In this document: positions 1 through 13,439 of the stretch, piece by piece
Layout of the letters: each line of letters starts with the position of its first letter
Position numbering within the stretch: position 1 is the stretch's first letter
From: Tricholoma matsutake
Taxonomy: Eukaryota; Basidiomycota; Agaricomycetes; Agaricales; Tricholomataceae
Length of the DNA: 64,000 nucleotides
Direction of reading: 5' to 3'
Assembly (NCBI GenBank): GCA_026075535.2
Contig: AP026549.1
Span: forward strand, 5,022,001-5,086,000
Notes under the pieces: generated by a model
What the model saw: only the letters and a program-made list of their open reading frames with translations
The model's database searches: none
What the model was told of the DNA's origin: nothing
Translations under genes and position numbers: made by a program

Positions 1-225
1 ACATACAGGGCAAAAGTTCGTAGTGGTGAAGTTGAAGTTCGGAGTAAGAAGACACGGAGCGATGCCGGGAAGAAAAGGAAGAATAAGAAAGTTGTGCATT
101 CTGAGAGCAGCGAGGGTTCTGACAGTGAGGGCACCGTGATGGACTCTGGTCCTAGTGAGAAAAGGAAACATCGGCAAATCATCAAAAGTTCCTCCACAGT
201 TCAAGACCATGCAGACTCTGATTAG
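1..225 (+). CDS. 3' end of an unidentified gene (partial)
   Basis: Frame 1 is open from the window edge to a TAG at 223-225, giving 74 codons. The residues are strongly biased: a Lys/Arg-rich stretch (KKTRSDAGKKRKNKK) resembles a nuclear localisation signal and is followed by Ser/Asp/Glu-rich patches. This composition is usual for the disordered tail of a nuclear protein, but no domain is visible and I do not recognise the family. The gene converges on the giant minus-strand gene, with about 880 bp between the two stop codons. The start and any introns lie outside the window. A chance open frame is possible, but the composition argues against it. Confidence 0.55.
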   Translation, partial: TYRAKVRSGEVEVRSKKTRSDAGKKRKNKKVVHSESSEGSDSEGTVMDSGPSEKRKHRQIIKSSSTVQDHADSD

Positions 226-1103
226 ATTTCTTAGTACTAGTAGACTGTAATATGTGGTCTCTAGCTTAACGAGTATATCTACTTCCAGTTCTCGCGAGCA
301 TAGATCATGAATGGACTGTGACATGAATGATGAGTAAGTAAACGAGACACGACCACGGGCAAGTGCAACAGCAGCAGACAGCGAGGGCTCGATGGTCAGA
401 ACAATGATAAGTGGGGATGATGGGCGATGATGGGCGCCGATGCAGCCAGAGAGCACGATATGATATGATGGGAGAAAGCCATCTTTCCTGCAGGAGGTTG
501 ATATGATGGGCGGCCATGGTGGGCACGATAAGTGCACAGCAATGGCTAGCAATGGACAGTGATCGTGTACATATCCGACGTATATATCGGCGGGTAAGGA
601 AAATCAGTGGAACCAAGGCTGATCAGTTGGCATGACATGATGGGATCATGTCAGCTTATATGCTACGTATTGTGGGAACGGTAGGTGTTATAATAAGGTT
701 ATTTCGGGACACCTGATGTTTGCACTCATATTATACATGTACGAGTAGTCTCGTCTACTAGTAGTGAAAATCGTCGTTCACTAACACGGTTGGGCCTCCC
801 CGGTCCGGTTTCGGTGTATGGGCTTCGTCTGGGTCTTGCTGTGGGTCTTCATGCCGAATGAACGCGATGATCTACCCTCCTTGGAGTGAGTTTGTCAAAG
901 TTGCTCATCAAGAAAAAGGAGTTCCATTCAAAAATTACAGCGAACTCGACAGACGTAGAGAATCTTATAACATATAAACATAAAAGTAGGTAAGATAGTA
1001 AAAGATGGGGCATGTAGCATAAATAGTTGGGCGTAAATCATGATTTGTAAATTCATAAGAGTCATCGATATCGTTATAGGAGATTAAAGAAAAAAACATC
1101 TTA
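226..1103. other. Convergent intergenic region
   Basis: This stretch separates two convergent stop codons and should hold the two 3' UTRs. No RNA gene, repeat or transposon end was recognised. The small open frames here lack coding character. Confidence 0.5.
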
Positions 1104-4100
1104 TCATCGCCCGTCGTACATCGATCCGGAAGGCGTCCTTGGACCAAACAACCCTGGACTTGACTGTTCTGGCACAACGAGATTTGATTCTACGGGTTGA
1201 GGGCTGGGTGCAAACTGGGGATCGGCTTTTGTGAGAAACAATCAGCATCACGGACAAGGGAATCAAAAAAGCATCTTTACGTTGCCACGTCGCCCACGAT
1301 TGTATCTGGTGTCGAGGATCTTGTACTGGCAGAGCAGCTGGCGGAGGTGGTGCCACTTCTTTCTTCTTCTTGCGGGTTCTCGGGTGAATTGTTCGCCAAC
1401 CAGGTTTTGCTTGGGGTGGAAGTTCGGGCGGCAAGGGTGGTTCGGGAGGTCCTGGCGGCTCTGGAGGTGGTGGACCACCAGGAGCTCCGGGAGGTGGTTT
1501 CCTGAAACAAGGTCAGCATGCCATTGGTTGAAAAGAGTGATCAGTTACCATTCCGGGTCGAACTCTCCTCCAGGGCCATATTTCGACTTCATGCACAGCA
1601 GATACCCGAGTTCGCTAAAGTTCGAATCGCGTCAGAGATTATTTATATCGATTACTAGATAGGACGTACTGTTGGAGTGCACGTCTCTCTTCACGTAATT
1701 TGCCAACTTCGCCCAGCAACATTCTAACTTCGGTAGCTAAAGCCTTGCTGAATTCATCGAGATACTGCGATCAACAGTCCTGATCAGAAACGTTGGGGCA
1801 GATGAATCATCGCTGTACTTACACCTTGAACGTTGAACGGAACCTGCTCTTGCGCAGTAGACCGCACACTATTGATGGTCTCTTCATGTTGTCGGGCACA
1901 ATCGGCGCGCCAGGCTTTGGAATGGACTATCAGACAAGAATAGGAATTGTGGTTCTGAAGACGTACTTTCTGACAGGGTATTCAGAAGTTCACGCTGCTC
2001 TGCGTTCTGTCGCCGAAGCTCTTCGATAACACTTTCAATTCCTATGGCGAGGTCAGGACAACACAGCTCAGAAAACAAGACAGACATATTTACCTGGTTT
2101 TGACTCTCGCTCGATCCTTGCCTCCTCCGCTTGATTTTTAACACCCTCAACGTCATCTTGAATCTTCCGAACGATATCCTGTAGCTCCCTCCACTTATCG
2201 TCTTTCTCTTGACGACGACCCTGTTTCTCTTCCCATCGTGCATCCATTAACTCCTTCTTTCTATCGCAAGCTTCTCGCTGATCTTGTACTAGATTGGTGA
2301 TATCGCCCAGTTGACTCCTGATGGCTTCGTCTCTCTCCAAAAGCGCCTGACTTTCACGTTCTCTAGCTTCAGCTTCCGCCGTGACTCTTTGCTGTTTCTC
2401 GTTCTCCAACTCTTCACGGACTGCTGCCAGTTCATCTTGCAAAGCTTTAATACGTGCCTCTCTCTCCTCCTCCGTCCGAGCACGCTCAGCAGCAGCTTCT
2501 GTCAATAGCCGATCGCGCTCTTGGTTCAGTGCCTCTCGCTCTCGCGCGAATTCTTCTCTCTCTGCCTTAACTGTATCTAAGATATCATGGGCGTGTTGAG
2601 ATGCTGCCTGGAGGGACGCTCTGACGGAAACATCGTCTCCGCCCACATCCTGCTGGTCCACAGGTGGCTCGGTGGGCTCGGCAGCGGGTTCAGCTATTGG
2701 TTCGGCAGTTGGTTCGGCGGTTGACAAGGGCGGCCGATTCAGGGCAACAAGACGTGTATCCAGATCATGCCAAATACCATCTGCTCGCCCACGCGCTTCT
2801 TGATCTCTTCTGTCCTGACTCTCCTGGAACAGACGATCACGATCCTCTTCATGATGTCGGAACTCAGCCTCGCGCAGATCCTCTGCGTCTTGCGCGGCAA
2901 GTGCTACATTTTGCAGACGCATTTCAGCCTCCTCAAGGCGTTCCATAACTTCTCTTTCACGCTCTGCATCTGCCAAATTAACAGGTAATGGAGTAACAGT
3001 ATGGAGCTCCTGTGCAGGGTGCGGACGAACTGGAAGAGGTCTCATCTCTTCATGCTCTACAGGATGCTGATCATCTTCCGCAGGTTCTACAGGGCGCCGG
3101 AGAGCTTGGAAAGGACGCCGAATATCTTCCGTAGGATGTTGACTTTCTTCCACAGGAGGCTGACTATCTTCCACAGGAGGCTGACTGTCTTCCCCTGGTT
3201 CCCCTGGACGCCGAATAGCTTGGAAAGGACGGCCAAGATCTTCCACAGAACGTTGACTGGGTTCCGCAAGGGGCCGATCATCTTCCTCGGGTTCCACAGG
3301 CCACCGACTGTCACCTTCAGGGATAGGAACTGGCGTTATCCTCTCGGTTCGTGGCGTTCCAGGATACTCAGTAAGTGGTCTCTGAATCGGTTGTCTGTGA
3401 ATAGTTGGGACAAAAGGAATCTCTTCTTCCGGTGTTCGGCGAATCTCATGCTCTCCTTCATCGGGCTCAAGATATTCGGATGGGCGGCGGCCTATGTTAA
3501 AGAAGTTAGATGCGAATGACTGTCGATACAACGACTTACCAGCTTCAGACGTTCGCGGACGACTGGGAAGCCTCTCTGGTTCTTGAGGTTCTTGTGGGTG
3601 GAGTGATTCCGGGTGCAAGGGAAGAATGGTTGGTGGGCGGTCCTGTCGAGAAGGGCGTGATGGAACCCGCGGAATTCTCTCAGCGTCTTCATATCTGGGT
3701 GAGGCGGGGGACTGAAAGACAGATCTGTCTGAAACACGCTCGGGAGAGGGTCTATGCTCAGGTCCTGGGCGGTCCTGTCGAGAACGGTGTGATGGAAGCC
3801 GAGGAGTTCTCTCAGCGTCTTCATATCCAGGTGAGGTGGGGGGCCGGGAGGCAGGTCTGCCTGAAAAACGTTCGGGTGAGTATCCATGGTCAGGTCCTGA
3901 GGGGTCCTGTCGAGAACGGTGTGATGGAAGCCGAGGAGCTCTCTCAGCGTCTTCATATCCAGGTGAGGTGAGGGGCCGGGAGGCAAGTCTGCCCGAAAAA
4001 TGTTCAGGTGAGTACCCATGCTGAGGTCCTGGTCGATATGGGGAGTCCCGCTCCCGCTCATCACGCGGATCACGCGGATGGCGCCGATCTGAGCTACGGT

Positions 4101-7100
4101 AGGAAGGGCGTTCGTGACGTTCTGGTGAATAACTACGAGACCACGATCGACGCGGACCACGAAGAGGGCGATCACCTTCAGTCCAACTACGGGAACGCCG
4201 AGAACGTCGAGATGGACTATAACCATAGCGGGGTCGAGGGGAATACTCTGGAGATCGAGGACGAGATGGGGAATAGCCATATCTTGGATCACCGTACCGG
4301 TGTCTACGATCACGGCGCCCAGGAGACCGACTTCTGGAAGGAGATGGCGAGTAATAACGCCGCCGTCGGGGAGAGTAGTCATATGAAGGAGAGCCATATC
4401 GACCTCTTGATGGATCTATGATGGGAACTGCAACTGGTCGGGGAGAACTGCTTCGGCGTCGATGCACATCACCCGAAATTATTGGTTGAACAATGGTCGG
4501 CCTTCGCTCACGAGGTGATGGCGATCGTGAAGTACTAGAACGAGTTCTAGAACGACTCATCAACACAGGCGTGGTTCCTATCGGTACAGTCGGAGGAGGG
4601 TAAAAGGCAGTCGGCGTGGGCTGAGGTACCATCTGAGGCACTAACTGAGGCACTAACTGGGGACTGTGCCTACGAGAGCTGCGGCTGCTACGAGGACTGC
4701 TGGAACGGCCCGAGCTACGAACAACAATCATGCCAGGTTGTGGCGCACCTGTTGGTTGCATAGAGGGCACAAATTGTAGCTGAGGCGGAGGGAATGTACC
4801 GACTGGTGGTGGTGAACGAGACCCCCTAGATCGGGTGCGAATGATAACGGGCGGAGGAGCTTGTACGCCAATGACCGGCGAATGGGAGGGCGAACCAGAA
4901 TGCGGGGACCGGGAATCGCGACGACTCCGGGGACGACGACTCGACCGAGGACTGGGGCTACGACTAGACGGTGAATAAGAAGAGCCTTCTTGCACGATCA
5001 CGTGTGGTCGGTCGGAAGGTAAGTAAATAGATGTTGGTGGTACCATTTGGGTAGGTATCATTCCTGGCATAGGAGGTTGTTGTATCTGCGGCTGCTGCGA
5101 CTGTGCTCCAGGCTGCTGGATGATAATTGTTGACGGCTGCTGCTGCTGAGGTATGTCCGACCGAGGTTCTGAATGCCTAGAAGGCGGCATAACTGCCACA
5201 CCAGGAACATAATGGGGATCCTGCGTTACTGGCGGCATGACTTGTCCTGGTATGATTCTCACGGAAGGCGACCGACTGGATCTGGGGGAACTATAAGACG
5301 CACGACTGCTGCGATGAGTGCGATATGGACCACGACTGCTGTGAGTTCGGCTGCGACTACTTCGACTCAGTCGCCCGCGATGATCACTGCTGCTGACGCC
5401 GCTGCTGCTCGTTGGGGTCCCTCCCATAACGACTACGGTAGGCTCCGCGGGAGGATGGAATGGTATATGAGGGGGAGTCCGAGAGTTAGATCTTGAAGGT
5501 TCCGGGGGAATGAAAGGAATTTGTTCGCCTGGTGCAGAAGGGGGTCTGTGTATGGGCATGGGACCTGGCATGGGACCTGGCATATCATATCCATGTAGGG
5601 GAATCACCGGAGCAGAAGGCTGATTAATAACAATATTTGGTGGGATAACAGGAGGAAAGCTGGGTTCGGGTGTCATGGGAGGAGGAATAAAGGGAGTTTG
5701 TTGATGTCCGGTGGGCACAAAGCCAGGTGGAAAGGGTTGAGGCATTGGCATATGACTTCCTGGCGGTATAAAACCAGGCCGCGATGATGCACTCGATTCA
5801 CTCTCGGTGGGTGAGCCAGAGTCACTCTCTCTTGGATGTACTAAAGACCAGAATGAGTAGGATGCAGGGTGAGGAAGCTAGACAACAAACCGGTTTGCCG
5901 TATCCCGCGAATATCGTCTCTGAGCTGGTCAACGCGAGCAACAACGCCGCGAAGCTCGGACTGACGGTCATGAACGTCACGTTCAAGCCATTCATTTAAA
6001 CCTCTCATATATCTCATTAATTCACGTTGTTGATCAACTGTAGCAAGCTGAGCAAGACGATTTTCCTATTCGGATTACAATTTGTGAATGAGATAAGCAT
6101 AGTGATAGAAATAGATCATACCCTCAGAATTTCCATGAGATTATCAAACAGAGGTGGAAGCTGTACGACGGTCTATTGCCATGCATTAGATAACGAATAC
6201 AGCACATCGATGAAACCTACAGGTCCGGGAGGCATTGGAAGATATGATGGCCTCGGTTGGGGTTGTCGCCCTTGTTGTTGTTGACCAAGTACAGGCGGAG
6301 GGACGAAGCCCTGTGATGACATACAGTCAGAAAAATGCAATCGAACCATGAGATTGAAACCCACAGAAGGCTGATCTCTGGCAGAAGTGTACCAGGTTCC
6401 ACCGGTCGGAACGGGTGGCCTACCAAGGTCTGGTGGAGCAGTCGGCGGGCGGTCATCCTGAGAATGCATGTTAACATCGCATACAAAAGACGGCGAAACA
6501 GTCGATTCTTACAAAGATTGGGAGAGGAGTAGGTCCTGCATGATATACGCCATCAGTTTCGGGGCGTTGCGCCATACGTCGGTCTTGGATCACTCGCATC
6601 ATATCGATGTCACCTTCATCCGGTGGCGGTGGGGCAGGTGTAACCGGTAGTTCCTGTGTTGGACCTGCGACCGGCGGCCCTTGTGCTGGACCTTCGTCCG
6701 ATGCTTGGGCCGTCCGGTCCAAGGGACGACGACGAATTCGCTGGCGTTCTCTCTGACGCCAGAATGGGAATGGAGGAGGCTCCGTTTCTGGTCTAGGAGG
6801 GAGCGTGCTGATAGACACGGGACTGGCACTTCTTGGTCTAGTACCTCTCTCGGCTGGCTGATAAACAAAGGACACCAGAGGCGGAGGGGGTTCGACCACC
6901 ACAGATGGAAGCGTAGCTGATAGGATTTCATCTAGCTGCTGAACGAGGGACGGCCCACGCCCACGAGCAGGAACTGGGGTTGGCATTTCGGGCTCAGAGC
7001 CAAAACTGGTCAGAATGTCACTATCATCTGAGTGAATAACTGATCTAAGTTGTGTTGGTGGTGGCGGCGGCGGTGCCGGTTCAGTGATAATCCGCGTTTC

Positions 7101-10100
7101 TGGTGGTCCTTGGGAAAGTAATGATTGTAGAAGGTCCTCAATACGATGAAGCCTGTCTATAAGTTCTGAGTTGTCCGGTTGAGGTATACGTCGATCTCGA
7201 AGTTCATCAAGCATATGATTGGTGGATGTTTGCCCATGCCATAACGCAGTAAGCTGCTCTTGAATTGCATTTAATGGCCCAAGAAGGTCAGGGGGAGTAG
7301 GCAATGGGCGGGCCGTCACTGTGGAAGTCGACGACGAAGGGGGGGATGACGAAGGCGTTGGTGACGGAGGTGGCAAAGGAGGAAGACTGGGGGATTCCGA
7401 CCCATCATGATAAGGTCCCGAATCATATGAACTTGTTTCTGTAAAGACCGACGAGTCATCAGATTCAGGAATAGGAGGGGCATGCCAGGGAGGTGGTGAG
7501 TCATGATAAGAGCCAGACTCTGAAGCCAATAAGTCATCATCGGAATGGTGGGAAGACAAGAATGACCCAATACTACTCGCGGAACTTGTAGCACGAGTCA
7601 ATTGACCCGAGGAAACGGTTAACGCGCCACGAGCCAGAGACGAAACAACACTGTTTCCACCCACACTCCGGTTGATACGTTCGACTTCTGGACGTACAAC
7701 TAGCTGAGGTATCGGTTGTGGCACATGAGGCCGGTCAGGTTGTAGTGATGCAGGAGGTGGCGATGCAGGTTGTGGTGATGCAATTTGTGGTGATGCAATT
7801 TGTGGTGATGCAATTTGTGGTGATGCAGGCTGTGGTGATGCAATTTGTGATGATGCAGGAGGTGGTGATGCAGACTGGGGTGGTGCGGGTTGCGATGGTA
7901 CAGGTTGCAGTGATACAGGTTGCGAGTAGAGAGCCGGTGTAGGTGGCGGGGGCGTTCGACGAAGGAACGCTGACAGATCTAGCAACTCATCTCTGAGGGC
8001 CTGTACATTGTCCGCAATTGCCCTAGTCTCGTCTCCTCTGGCTTCATTATATCGATGGAGATCTTCCGCTAGACGACCAATGTCCTGCGATAGATCCGGC
8101 TGAGTGACGATACTCTCGGATGACATTACAGTTCTGATGCTGGGCTGCTCGGAAAGAGTCGTGCCATGGGGCGTTGTGAGGCTGACTATTATAGAACCTT
8201 CGGGGGTCAATACCCGCGTACTGGGAGCAGGGACTGGCTGTTACAATTGTTTGATCAGTACACATTACCATATTACTATTTCAAGTCAAAAACTTACAGG
8301 TCCGCGGGGTGACTGCATAGGCGTAGTCAGCAACGACGGAACAGTCGAAGGCTCCCTCACAGGTCTTGGGGCAGGTTCATCAACCAAGGACCTTGAATCA
8401 AGTAGAGAAGATCTAATTGATGACTGCGAGATGAACGAGGAGGATGAAGCACCAGAGGGCGATCGCACAATAGACACCGAAGACTCCGTAGAGAATGACG
8501 ACATGCTCGTTGGTGTCAGTACATCCGACGATGAGGACACTGACGACGGCAATAAAGGCACTGGCGTAAGTGGAGCAAGTGGAGATGGGGGAAACAACGA
8601 GGTCGATGGAGTTGGCGTCTCAGGAATAGTGCTCAAACGATCAGCAGAGGATATCGCAGATCCACTCGGTCTCAAGAAGGACGTCTCGAACGATGTATCA
8701 GGTCCTTCGGGTATAGCGAGGGATCTCACTGAAGGCGAAGGCTCCAATTGAGATGATTCGTAAGAGTCATCGGTCTCCTGGGCCCATGTCTGTGGGCTTG
8801 GAGGAGGGCGAGACGACAATGTTGGCGTGAAAGGTGTGAAATCGCCAATAGTAGAAACAGAAATACTCGTTGGGGTAGAAACCGAAGGTAACCGAGGAGG
8901 TAGCGTCGAAGGGTGCTCAGATGGAGCAGTTGAACTTGAGAGGGCAAATGTTGAAGGAGTAACGTCCGACGTGGATGACAACGTTGATGACAAGACACTC
9001 TCTGTCGCTGTTGGGATGGAGCTCGATTCATACGACGGCGGTAAGGACTGGGAGTATCGGGCCGAAGTTGGAGTCACAGCACCTGGAGATTCTTCGGTGG
9101 CGGTCAGCGATGTAGGAGGGGTAGGTGAAGAAGGTGAGGGTAGAGGAAGCAGTGGTAAGGCAACTGACGGAGCCGAAGAGAGAGAACGTTGAGCAGATAA
9201 AACAGGGGATGAGGGAAGTGGTGGAATGGCTACTGTCGAAGGTGAAGAGAGAGAACGTTGGGCAGATAAAACAGAAGGAGATGAGGGAAGTGGTGGAATG
9301 GAAACTGTCGAAGGTGAAGAGAGAGAACGTTGAGCGGATAAAACAGGAGATGAGGGAAGTGGTGGAATGGCAACTGTCGAAGGTGAAGAGAGAGAACGTT
9401 GAGCGGATAAAACAGGAGATGAGGGAAGTGGTGGAATGGCAACTGTCGAAGGTGAAGAGAGAGAATGTTGAGCGGATGAAACAGGAGATGGAGGAAGTGG
9501 TGGTAAAGCAACTGGTGAAGGAGTAGAGAGAGAACGTTCAGTAGATAAAGCAGAAGGAGATGGTGAAAGTGGTGGTAATGAAGACACAGAGAGAGAACGT
9601 GCAGCAGACGAAACGGAAGGAGGCGCAGAAGTCGGCAAAGGCGGCAAATCAAGGATATCGGAGAAAACAGAAGGAGACCTTATAGATGGAATAGCAGATG
9701 GCGGAGCAGATGGTAAAATAGGTAGATTAAGAACGCTCTTGTCATCCTCCGAGTCCAACTTGATAGACGAAAGAGTAGGAGTACGTTCAGAGGGAATCTC
9801 CTCGAGTTCCGACAGAGCGATTTCAGCAGTGATGTACTCTGATCCAGCCGAGGGCTCAGAGAGTGTTCGATAGTGCGAAAAACCACTGTCTGCAGTCTCA
9901 TACTCCGATTCAGAAGGAATTGTCGGGAAAGACATGTATGACGAGCCGGAGGAAATCACCGATTCCTTCAAGGAAGGGCTCCTAGCGGTGATGTACTCCG
10001 AGCTCCCTTGCGAGGCAGTTACGAAGTTCTCGGACTCTGGTGCAGACCCTTCAGATGACGACGATGACAACACAGGCGTACTCGAGTAGTCCTCGCTCGA

Positions 10101-13100
10101 CGATGTAGGGAAGCTAGTAAGATCTGTAAGATCAGAAGACGGGCATACATCATACCCCGTTTCGTCACCAGGAGTGAATGTTCCACTGCCTGTGCCTGAT
10201 CCACTGCACGTATCACTTCCACTCAGGGTTTGACTCCCGCTGGGTCTAGAACTCCCGCTGTCCGTATCTCTTCTGCTAGCCGTGTAACTACCGCTTCCAT
10301 AAGTCCCCGAATCGATAGTACGACTGCCACTGCTAGGAGTATAGCTTCCAGTAGAGTTTTCCTTCTCTGAGCCTTCTGTTGGGTATCCAGAAGAGTACGA
10401 CCTCGTACTGCTGGTGTGGCCCCTTCTTCTAACCCCTCCGGACCGAGCCAGCGGAGACGGCGATGTTGCCGTATAACTTCCGGAACTATGCGCAGAATCA
10501 CCGAGGTATGATCCTGATTCTGTCCGCCTGTAAGACAATGTCGAAGAAACGACGTCTGTTCCCCTGCTGGAAAGCCCGAAAGAAGTAGAATCAGTCCTCA
10601 ATCCAGTCGACGTGCGCGGTTCAGTTGTATAGGTCGTGGAATAGTAAGACGAGGTTGCCGCACTTGCCCCAGACGAAGATCCTGCTAAGAATGCCTCGTC
10701 AGATACCTCAGAGCGAGCTCTGTCACTTCCTCTCCCGACACTCGGCGGTGGACTCATCCTGACCTCTCGCCCGAGATTGGGTCCACTCGACACGGTGACT
10801 GGTGACCCGCCGAGAACTAGCGAAGGAAACCCAAGCCCAGGTCTCGCACCTCTGGCGCGATCAAGCGCCGATGTGAACTCCTCGTCCAGATCTGTCATAG
10901 ACCCACTGCGCCGCAGGAGAGAGTTGCCCCGCTGGATAGCACGCGCATCACCAGGATATACATACTGCTGGTTGGAAATGACGGTGTCGTCGACCGTGCG
11001 CGTGTGATGCGACGACACAAGTGAGGGATTGCGTGATACGCCCGACTTGTATGAGGAGGACGCGTTGGAGTTGAAGTCTGAGATAGATGGGAGGGAGCCA
11101 AGAGGAGGCACAAAGACCGTTGAGCGGGAACCAGTACTCGAGCTGCTACTCCTGCTGTCGGACGACATGATAGTCCGAATGGAGCCTGTGATCGACGGAG
11201 ATCGGGTAACAGAGGATGAGTCCGGCAAGGCAATGGGGCGGTTGACAGCCTCCCTGTCGAGGCATACATATGTCAGATACTGGGAAGACTGTATTAGGTT
11301 GAAGTATACACACCAAATCCTGTTGACCCATTTTTGTCTCTCCAACAGACTCTCAGCAGCCAGTCTCTCCACACCATCAGCATACAACATATGAAACGGC
11401 ACTAACATATCCATCAATGGTTGTCCACCTCTTTCTCCACTTTGATGCTTCGCTGCTATAGTCCCCACATCGTCTCTCGCACTTGGATGCGTTGGGGAAA
11501 ACGTCGACTGGACGTTAGTGCAATTCAAGAGATCCAGTGCCACAATGCCTCTTCCACCTCCAGGTGCAAGCCATGAGAGTAGAAGCATGTGAGGATAAAG
11601 AAGTGCTTGACATCTCTGCCATCGGTACGGAGGCGAAGCGTGGACGTTGAGATACCAAAGCAAACCGATGTGTAGAGGCTGTTGCAACACACATGCAAAG
11701 TCAGTCACGTCCAAATGAGCAATGTGAAGAAAATAACTCACAGCTTCATTGCTCTGTGTATACGGAGCCAATTCCTCAACATTGAACCCCGGAGGGAGCT
11801 GATTGTCCCCAGTTCGGCCGCCTATAGGGTCGGGACCCCGCCGACTGGGAGTGACCGGATCGCCACCACCAGTGCCACCTTCTCTTTCCCTGAGCCTAGC
11901 CCCGACGCGCTGCGCTCGTCTCCTGATGGCAAAGAGACCCTCACCCACTGGAGGAGGGGAAACGCTGGTCGCTGAACCTGGCACCGATGATTTTCCCCCA
12001 GTACGAGCGGCAGACGGGGTACGTTCTTTCCAGAGCGCAACTATGTTGCGTACAGAGGCAAGTGGTGAACGAGGAGAAGTTTGCGGACGACGAAGAGTGG
12101 ACGTCGGGGTAGCAAGGGAATTAGTTCCGGTGAAGGTACCTGTGTAAGTTCCAGTTCCAGCCCCAGTACCGGTGCCCGTATTAGTATTGGTATCTGTATT
12201 ATATGCGTTCGATGAGAAGGTGCTGAGTGTTTGAGTATAGCTGGTAGGCGATAGGTATGATCCCGTTCCTTGATGTGTCCCTACCGGCGTTGTCGAACGG
12301 AACGTTGCATTGCCAGATGTTGAGGTCTGGGGCCTCGGAGGCGGAGAGAGAAGCGAAGATGTGGTGGGACGCGTTTCTGTATATGAGGCTGAAGAACCAC
12401 CTGTTCTGGATTTTGTCGGAGACGAAGGCCTTGACCCGTACCCATAACTACTTCCGTATCCGTACCCAGTACTACTTCCATAACCCGTCGTACTCGGCAG
12501 AATGTGACTCGACTGGCTAACAGTATACGAACCAGAGGCCTGCGCACCAGGCGCAGAAGTTGCCCGTGAATGTCCTCTAGCTGGGCTGTTGGTCTCGAAA
12601 CGTGCAATGAGCTCGGTGGTCCGACCAGGGGGAGGCAAATCACGCTCGGAGCTAGGGTCTGTCGATGAACGAGAATGAGAAGGTGAAGGTGCTGCAAGAT
12701 GGGTTGATCTGCGGAAAGTATCTGGGGTTGGATTGGCGGGTCGAGCAGCTCCAGCTCCAGAATATGAACCTGAATTTGGCCGGGACTCTTCCGTCTTTTC
12801 GGTAATTTTGCTGAGACGCGCAATGGGATCAATGGCAGAGGCTATGCCCGTCCGTGGCGCGAATGTTGGAAGAGAGACAAAAGATGGAGATCCAGTATAA
12901 CCGGTGTAAGTACCAGTGCCGGTGTATGATCCTGATGGTGAGGTGAAGCTTGGACCAGAAGACGAGGGATGTGACCATTGTGTGAGAACTTGTTCTGTGT
13001 CGTCGAGTTCGTCGTCGAGATTAGTGAGAGTGGCTTCGACTTCCTCGAGAGAGTTGTCATCGGACGAATTACTATTTTGTTGTGAAAGCGATGGAGAGAC

Positions 13101-13323
13101 TGTGATGCGTCTCATCCGACCAGTAGACGTGTTGTCATCGTCATCCGACGAACGGCGCTGAGAATCTGTAAACGTTGTCAGAAATGAGGATACAGAAGTT
13201 GAAAAGCCGAGAACCTGAAGTGTACGAATATCTTGAAGGAGATAGTAGAGTTTGTGTTTCTGATAGAGATGTAAATGTAGTCCCATTCTGTGGAGACCAC
13301 GGATCTGTAGAAGTGCTCGTCAT
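1104..13323 (-). CDS. Giant PH-domain, low-complexity, coiled-coil protein (17 exons, about 3,789 aa)
   Basis: Predicted exons (high to low): 13323-13215, 13165-11742, 11678-11314, 11253-8298, 8237-6513, 6457-6365, 6310-6221, 6172-6122, 6065-5891, 5840-3540, 3491-2094, 2041-1967, 1926-1823, 1764-1670, 1614-1549, 1501-1281, 1225-1104. Every junction is GT...AG, introns are 40-63 nt, phases agree, and the coding sum is 11,370 nt (3,790 codons). A PH-like domain lies at about residues 505-640, with hydrophobic strands near LLWYLNV and LLLSWLAPGG and a C-terminal helix containing RIWEAVNRP. Long Ser/Thr/Pro-rich disordered stretches follow. RS-like dipeptides occur at about 2480-2910, a Glu/Arg-rich coiled coil at about 3390-3580, and a conserved C-terminal block ending KSKYGPGGEFDPEW. 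I associate both the PH part and the C-terminal block with Agaricomycetes. PH domains bind phosphoinositides or partners, so a membrane- or cortex-linked scaffold is an inference. Start is the first in-frame ATG; an upstream TTG is ignored. It could be split into two genes, but no stop separates the parts. Confidence 0.8.
3640..4020 (-). repeat. Three tandem ~130-bp coding repeats in the giant gene
   Basis: Three units of about 129-132 bp in exon 10 encode blocks carrying SPGYEDAER and LPSHRSRQD motifs. Each unit begins near a ggtcctgtcgagaa motif on the plus strand (about 3641, 3770 and 3902). The third unit is the most diverged. They sit just downstream of the RS-rich stretch. Confidence 0.8.
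7730..7930 (-). repeat. Short-period Ala/Ser/Pro/Gln coding repeat
   Basis: A 15-bp unit encodes repeated QIASP/QPASP pentads in exon 5 of the giant gene. It is a typical slippage-prone disordered linker. Confidence 0.75.
9170..9530 (-). repeat. Tandem 69-bp coding repeats in the giant gene
   Basis: About five copies of a roughly 69-bp unit (one copy is 72 bp) encode a 23-residue Ser/Pro motif containing IPPLPSSPVLSAQRSLSS. The copies stay in frame and differ by few bases. They lie in exon 4 at about residues 1205-1325. Copy number is likely polymorphic. Confidence 0.85.
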
Positions 13324-13391
13324 TGTGGAAGATGACAAGCACTACTGGGTCAGACTCGAAGTCGCAAAGACGTTTGCGACTTCAACACAAT

Positions 13392-13439
13392 CACGTGATC
13401 AGCTTCATGACAGGTGACCGTGCACTGCACGTGTCACCT
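13392..13439 (-). promoter_or_regulatory. Two E-boxes and an inverted repeat upstream of the giant gene
   Basis: CACGTG occurs at 13392-13397 and 13428-13433. The second lies inside an imperfect palindrome whose arms are AGGTGAC (13412-13418) and GTCACCT (13433-13439). The sites lie about 70-115 bp upstream of the ATG. bHLH factors bind CACGTG, so a regulatory role is plausible but inferred from sequence only. Confidence 0.35.

Noticed and set aside
3492..4397. A 301-codon minus-strand frame overlapping the giant gene
   Set aside because: It is an alternative frame of exon 10; the RS-rich frame is the one that joins correctly to the exons on both sides.
8827..9526. Plus-strand open frames of 121-133 codons over the giant gene
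   Set aside because: They are shadows of low-complexity Ser/Pro codons and tandem repeats on the minus strand.
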